Part shown: positions 60,501-64,000 of the stretch, in pieces
Position numbering within the stretch: the first letter of the stretch is position 1
How the letters are laid out: every line of letters begins with the position of its first letter
Source of the DNA: Nissolia schottii
Lineage: Eukaryota > Streptophyta > Magnoliopsida > Fabales > Fabaceae
Reading direction: 5' to 3'
DNA length: 64,000 nucleotides
Assembly: GCA_003254905.1 (NCBI GenBank)
Contig: QANU01033585.1
Span: 152,219 to 216,218 of the forward strand
Notes under the pieces: generated by a model
The model's database searches: none
What the model was told of the DNA's origin: nothing
Seen by the model: the letters and a program-made list of their open reading frames with translations, nothing else
Program-made: the position numbers and the translations under genes

Positions 60501-60554
60501 AAGCGTAATGCACGCCCTCGTGCTGAACCATCAACATCAAACGCTAGTTCGTAA
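45544..60554 (+). CDS. SECA1: Chloroplast protein translocase subunit SecA1, 20 exons
   Basis: Exons: 45544-45945, 46158-46230, 46359-46565, 46884-46987, 47091-47270, 48344-48562, 51124-51237, 51314-51427, 52133-52300, 52541-52716, 53882-53948, 56045-56191, 56372-56467, 56544-56612, 56818-56919, 56999-57250, 57325-57392, 59489-59606, 59805-60044, 60444-60554. Joined, they encode 1008 aa, close to Arabidopsis SECA1/AGY1 (about 1020). Residues 1-68 are Ser/Arg-rich, a transit peptide ending near AVASLGG. Walker A is MRTGEGKT (171-178), Walker B IIDEVDS (DEVD 278-281), and the helicase motif [10 protein letters not shown] is at 556-565. The scaffold region with [15 protein letters not shown] lies in exon 19. 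The bacterial C-terminal zinc motif is absent, as in plastid SecA. The enzyme is the stromal ATPase driving protein transfer across thylakoids through SecY/E. SECA2 is less likely because the text closely follows SECA1 from the SLGG start onward. One oddity: intron 4 starts GA, not GT. Confidence 0.95.
46988..47090 (+). other. SECA1 intron 4 with non-canonical GA...AG borders
   Basis: Exon 4 must end ...GCC ACG at 46987 and exon 5 start AGT GTT at 47091 to keep the conserved DNLAT-SVEEL text. The intron then begins GAAAGTAATT. A GTAAGT consensus with T changed to A at position +2 would give exactly this. No alternative GT near the junction restores phase. Confidence 0.75.
49481..50905 (-). 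mobile_element. Decayed LINE (L1-type) in SECA1 intron 6, antisense to the gene
   Basis: The minus strand carries reverse-transcriptase text: a [14 protein letters not shown] segment, [11 protein letters not shown] and VPREVF (about 50640-50830), then the catalytic-region remnant [11 protein letters not shown] (about 50240-50268), in place of the usual FADD. The tail is TTGTTATTGTTGTTAG-type (plus strand CTAACAACAATAACAACC, 49482-49499). Stops and frameshifts are frequent. A 137-bp segment containing the FxDD region is tandemly duplicated (from about 50199 and 50336). The upstream border is approximate. It explains most of the 2.56-kb intron 6. Confidence 0.82.
50575..50604. repeat. (TA)n microsatellite inside the LINE
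   Basis: About 30 bases of alternating TA. Confidence 0.9.
51753..52081. mobile_element. 329-bp inverted-repeat MITE in SECA1 intron 8
   Basis: Flanked by identical 9-mers ATTATTTAA (51744-51752 and 52082-52090). The ends are inverted (left GTAAATAATTTAGTCCTAAC; right, reverse complement, GAGTAAATAACC...GGTCCTAAC). The interior repeats the phrase TTGATGTCAAAAT/ATTTTGACATCAA several times in both directions. The 9-bp duplication fits Mutator-type elements. Related sequence lies at about 61280-61435, downstream of SECA1. Confidence 0.75.
54099..54246. mobile_element. 148-bp fold-back MITE in SECA1 intron 11
   Basis: The termini GGGTGTGTTTGTGAG and CTCACAAACACACCC are perfect inverted repeats, and the whole unit folds into one hairpin. 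At its centre, 54148-54185 is a perfect 38-bp palindrome around GACATGTC. GGGTGTGTTTG-type ends suggest a hAT-like MITE. I could not identify a clean target duplication. Confidence 0.75.
54690..55466 (+). other. GC-richer insert in SECA1 intron 11, possible captured gene 5' part
   Basis: Unlike the AT-rich intron around it, this stretch has a CG-rich head (about 54693-54780), a C/T-rich leader-like segment and a short ATG-led GC-rich frame (55013-55078). A further open stretch of about 30 codons ([16 protein letters not shown]...NQYLK, about 55377-55466) ends at a GT donor-like site. This looks like exons of another gene carried in by a transposon, or an unrelated transposon. I do not recognise the protein, and no terminal repeats were found. 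Confidence 0.35.
57799..59015. mobile_element. 1.2-kb AT-rich Mutator-type element in SECA1 intron 17
   Basis: The ends GGGAGTGGCTATTGCCACTC and (reverse complement) GGGAGTGGCTATTGTCACTT are inverted. Identical 9-mers GTGTTTTTA flank them (57790-57798 and 59016-59024). The interior is extremely AT-rich with no transposase frame, so it is non-autonomous. The terminal GAGTGGC.ATTGCCACTC is itself a small palindrome. Confidence 0.85.
60154..60440. repeat. Direct repeat in SECA1 intron 19 ending at the acceptor
   Basis: A phrase with TTTTGGCTTCTAAACTCC, CCATTTATGCATTTACATTT and GGCATTTGAA-like parts occurs about twice. The second copy is interrupted by (TTTTG)n and (AAAAAC)n runs (60267-60356). 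The second copy supplies the sequence just before the exon 20 acceptor. Confidence 0.6.
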
Positions 60555-61782
60555 CTCCGGCATGATATCAAACGGATAGGAAGGAACAACTTGAGAGCTT
60601 CAATTGAAATTCCATACATGTAAAATTTAATGTACAAGAGAGTTCTGATGGCTGTATAATGTAAAAAAAACAAAATGTAGAGTAAATATACAAATTGGTC
60701 CTTACATTTTTTAATTTATATGATTTTTGTTGAGACAATTTTTTACACCAATTTAAGAGCGTCAATTGAAATTCCATGCATGTAAAACCCACCACCTCAC
60801 ACTCCAGTGCCAAAATGACCACCAGAAACCATTGCGATGTGCCGGTGGCATAGCAAATAGAGCGATGCACTGTAGCAATAACACAAGCAGCAGAACCGTG
60901 ACTCCATCATCTCACTCCATGGCAGCAGAGACGCAAGAAATCAGCGGCAGAGGCACAAGGTACACGTCCTTCTCCTTCCATCTCACTGGTAGCAAACAAA
61001 ACATGGAAGTCCAAATCAGTGCTCAAACAAGATAACTTACCGTCGAGGTGCACAGTAACAACATTCCTTCTTCCTTCACAAAAATTAGTGTGCACCGCTA
61101 ACAATAAGCACGAATATGAATCGCTCTACCGTTGGAGATGGGGAGAGCAACGACGGCGACGGTGACACCGGCAAGGTTTGGCCAGCATGACGAACTACTG
61201 TGTAGGAGGGGATGCCGAAGAAGAAAGGCAATGAAGTAGTAAGAACAAAGGTTTATTTTAAAAAAAATTCTTTCTAAATTTTTTAAAATATTTTTAGTAT
61301 TAAATTTAATAGTGAGACTAATTGGATGCCAATTTTTAAAATTCTATGACTAAATTAATGTCAAAAGTTTTGCCTGAACTAAATTGAATGTCAAATTGAA
61401 AATGCCAAGATCAAATTGCATGTTTACTCAAAAATGTAACGATAGCTAAACATAAAGAACTATATTAAGTTTTATTTGGTTATTGAAACAAGTCAAAAAT
61501 ACAAAGACATTAAGATAGAACATGTAAAATAAGAAAACAAATCATTTTTATATTCTATTTAATGACAATGTACAAGACGCACTTATTTGTATTAATATTT
61601 TATTTGATTTAATAAAAATAAGACAAAAATAAAATAAAACACATCATCATAATCTAAAATGTGGTCTTTCCGCTCAGCAAAACAAAGGTATAGAATATAT
61701 ACTAATTTTAAACAAGTTTTTGCGTCTTGTCTCAACGATCAAAGCCTTAGTATACAATGCCGAGAATTATGAACCTAAAGCA
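60555..61782. other. SECA1 3' flank and intergenic spacer between convergent genes
   Basis: Holds the SECA1 3' UTR. A duplicated phrase (TCAATTGAAATTCCATRCATGTAAAA at 60600 and 60764) follows. A decayed repeat at about 61280-61435 shares the ATTGATGTCAAA/ACTAAATT wording of the intron 8 MITE. No gene was recognised. Confidence 0.55.
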
Positions 61783-63445
61783 TTAATTGGGAGCTGACAG
61801 CATATGACTTTGCATGTCAACTGTGCCAGCTAAATTTGGCTGATTCGATCCAAATTTAAATTCATCGCCATGAAGAATATCTTCCAAAAATTTATTAACG
61901 GGGTTTCCTTTTTCCTGCATTCACGGAAGGATGAGTAAGTAAGTAATCCAAAATATACCAAAAATAAAAATAAAATACTCAAATAACTTGGGGATGATTA
62001 CAAATCAGATAAAATGGTTTGCTTGCTTGCAATTATTGGAAATAAGAGAAATTGGAAATATGAAATGTATGATTGAATAAGGGAGACCATGACTTGGCCA
62101 TTCATTGGGAGAGGCGAGGCTATCGCAGTTTCCTCAAATAATTTAAATATCGCACGAACAAAACTACTATATCAGTGAGGCTAGGACCTTACCTTAATGC
62201 CGACAGCAATGGCAGTTTTCAGTTTAACAAGTTCACCTAATCTCAACGAGCCTTTTTTATCATCCCTAACAAAGATCAGGGGCACCCCCCTTGATGAAGC
62301 CAAACTTGGCAGATGCCTAGTCAGCAATCTTGGGACACAGTCCGAAGCTACAAGCACAGCCTGCATAGCATAGAATGTAAATAATGTCTCCTCAGGGACT
62401 TGTATAAAACAAAGCCACATGTCATTTTGTTGCATAGGAAACCTAATCGAGTTTGAGCAATTTGAGAAAATAAGGCTGCAACTGTCATATGCTTAACTAT
62501 TAGTACTTGTAGGGGTCAGCAAAAACCAAAAAGTCTGGCCAATAAACTTGGGGAGCAATTTACTCAATGTGGTGATGAACTATTAAGAAAAACGCAGGCA
62601 CTATACAACTGCTTCTTAATAACAATTCACGTACTCTACATAACAGAATAGAGTAAATAAACCTGAAGTTTAACTGAGGGTGCTTTAAAATTGCTGCCGA
62701 CTAAAGAGGGGAATTGAGCAGACCTTCCCAACTCGGTGCATGGTCTCATTCGCTCAAGAACCTGAGTTACCTCGTTGACCCCAATAGAAAACTGTTGCTG
62801 CAAGGTACCACAGAAATGTCAGATTCCTATTAAACTTATCCTATACATTTTACAGTTCCATTAACCAAGTCGAAGTTAAACCTTTAACCATATCTTTTCT
62901 GGTAAGGAACTTCCATCTATTTGTCTCGCTGATTTGATCTCCCTGTTCATCAGAACAACCATTTGTAAGATCAGGTGAGAACTTGCACCATTATTGGTTA
63001 GTTCCACAACCGAACACAAGCAGTTTAGTCATTCACTCATTCAAATGTTAAATCATCAAAGATCTCACCTCCTCCGCATCATCAAACAGTGTTATTGAGC
63101 AAATCACGCGGGAAGATTAATTACACAACACGCAAAGCGATGCAATGGAAAAACAAGTACTTTACCTCTGGATTGATTGCAGCAGACTAGCGAGACGTTC
63201 TCCTTCGTAGCAGCTGCAGATTGTATGGCAATTCAGTCCAACAAAATGATGATAAGAAAATAAGAACTGATGAATAGAAAACCTGAAACCTTTTACCACA
63301 TACAGGTTGAACCATATATAATATGGAATCGATAATATTATACATAAAAAAGAGGGGATGCATACTTATTTTCTATAGATGCGATGCCTGGGTTTGAGTT
63401 GTGTCCCTCTTTTCTTGGTGTTTTGGCACTAGCACTACTGGGCAT
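61783..63445 (-). CDS. L7Ae/L30e/Gadd45-fold protein, 6 exons
   Basis: Minus-strand exons in order: 63366-63445, 63166-63213, 62882-62942, 62663-62797, 62193-62360, 61783-61914. All introns are GT-AG; the CDS is 624 bp, giving 207 aa. The N-terminal 27 residues are polar and basic. Residues 28-63 begin CYEGERLASLLQSIQRE and look helical. Residues 109-175 form an L7Ae/L30e-type domain: AVLVASDCVPRLLTRHLPSL, then GVPLIFVRDDKKGSLRLGEL and TAIAVGIKEKGNP. This fold usually binds kink-turn RNA (ribosomal, snoRNP or RNase P/MRP proteins). Plants have an uncharacterised family of this size with the same text, so a specific role cannot be given. The start at 63445 is the first ATG joining in phase to exon 2. 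Convergent with SECA1. Confidence 0.88.
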
Positions 63446-64000
63446 GGTCTAATCTCAGAGTTGCCAGATTCAGCATTCAGTGACTTGGATATGGAACCAC
63501 GTCACAGGTTACAGGCCTGATCATGGTGAAAACATGACATCGGTTAAGCATTGTGTTTCATTCCAAATTATACATTTCTTCAAAAAGAAAAAAAAAAACT
63601 ACCACAAACAAAAATCAAAATCTAAACAATAATAAGACTTTACAACTCATATAAATAGCGTGTAAACGGCAACTGAAAAAGAGGGGAAAAAAAAAAGCCA
63701 AGTGGCTAAACAAATCCGTTCAATTCTCTCTAACCATAAGCCGGGTAAGTTCTGCAATAATGTTAACAAAATCGACACGACAAGGAGAATCACCAAAAAT
63801 AGGAAGGGGAAAAAAAAAGCTCAGACAGTTAACACAGCTGAAAATTTAAGCACCGCAGTCATACAAATTCGAGGCAAAGAAATTGAATAGTAAAACAATA
63901 GTGAGTGTACCAGTGGCTTGGACCGATAACAATAAGATCCTCAAGTTTCAGTCGCAGAAAAGATATAAAGGAGAGAGACCCGCGACTTCTAGAGGAGAGA
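63446..64000 (-). promoter_or_regulatory. 5' UTR of the L7Ae-type gene, probably with a leader intron
   Basis: On the minus strand an acceptor (TGATCAG, exon from about 63518) precedes the start codon. A possible first exon from the window edge ends at a donor CCACTG/GTACAC near 63912. The intervening 0.4 kb is AT-rich and intron-like. No coding frame of note occurs; borders are inferred from splice signals only. Confidence 0.4.

Overview
The window is nuclear DNA from a flowering plant, most likely a legume of the bean/soybean group. Protein-coding genes have many GT-AG introns, one product is chloroplast-targeted, and long AT-rich spacers are full of LTR retrotransposon, LINE and MITE remnants. 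The legume assignment rests on my recognition of the repeat families and the protein flavour; it is inference. The assembly has N gaps at 7595-7662 and 19017-19670 and single Ns at 15694 and 33913.

Layout. 1-4655: nested LTR-retrotransposon debris. 4656-8044: AT-rich spacer and upstream region of the first gene. 8045-14910 (+): complete 12-exon full-size ABC transporter of subfamily B (1293 aa, ABCB4/ABCB11/ABCB21 type), with a MITE in intron 8 and a Stowaway-like element in intron 11. 14911-20845: spacer containing a gap-interrupted Mutator-type element. 20846-21125: tail of a LINE. 21307-22719 (-): intronless class-V aminotransferase, an L-cysteine desulfhydrase (LCD) type enzyme. 23279-23421: a tandem array of small palindromes. 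24070-30930 (+): a plant-mobile-domain (PMD/MAIN-like) pseudogene split by two solo LTRs. 30931-45100: a repeat desert with degenerate telomere-like DNA, a 2.09-kb tandem duplication joined by a single N, Athila-like 3' sequence and a third long solo LTR. 45544-60554 (+): 20-exon gene for the chloroplast SecA1 preprotein translocase ATPase (1008 aa), whose long introns carry a LINE and several MITEs. 61783-63445 (-): 6-exon gene for an L7Ae/L30e-fold protein (207 aa), convergent with SECA1.

The four genes do not form a pathway; they are ordinary neighbours in plant chromatin: auxin-type membrane transport, cysteine catabolism with H2S release, thylakoid protein import, and a probable RNA-binding protein. 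The observations most worth checking are: (1) intron 4 of SECA1 begins with GA instead of GT; (2) a near-palindromic CGCTCAGCG-type motif is clustered in two different LTR families, and in one of them lies just upstream of the LTR TATA box; (3) a 2.09-kb tandem duplication has a single N exactly at its joint, suggesting a false duplication; (4) an array of palindromes with a period of about 31 bp precedes the PMD pseudogene; (5) target-site duplications date several insertions relative to each other.
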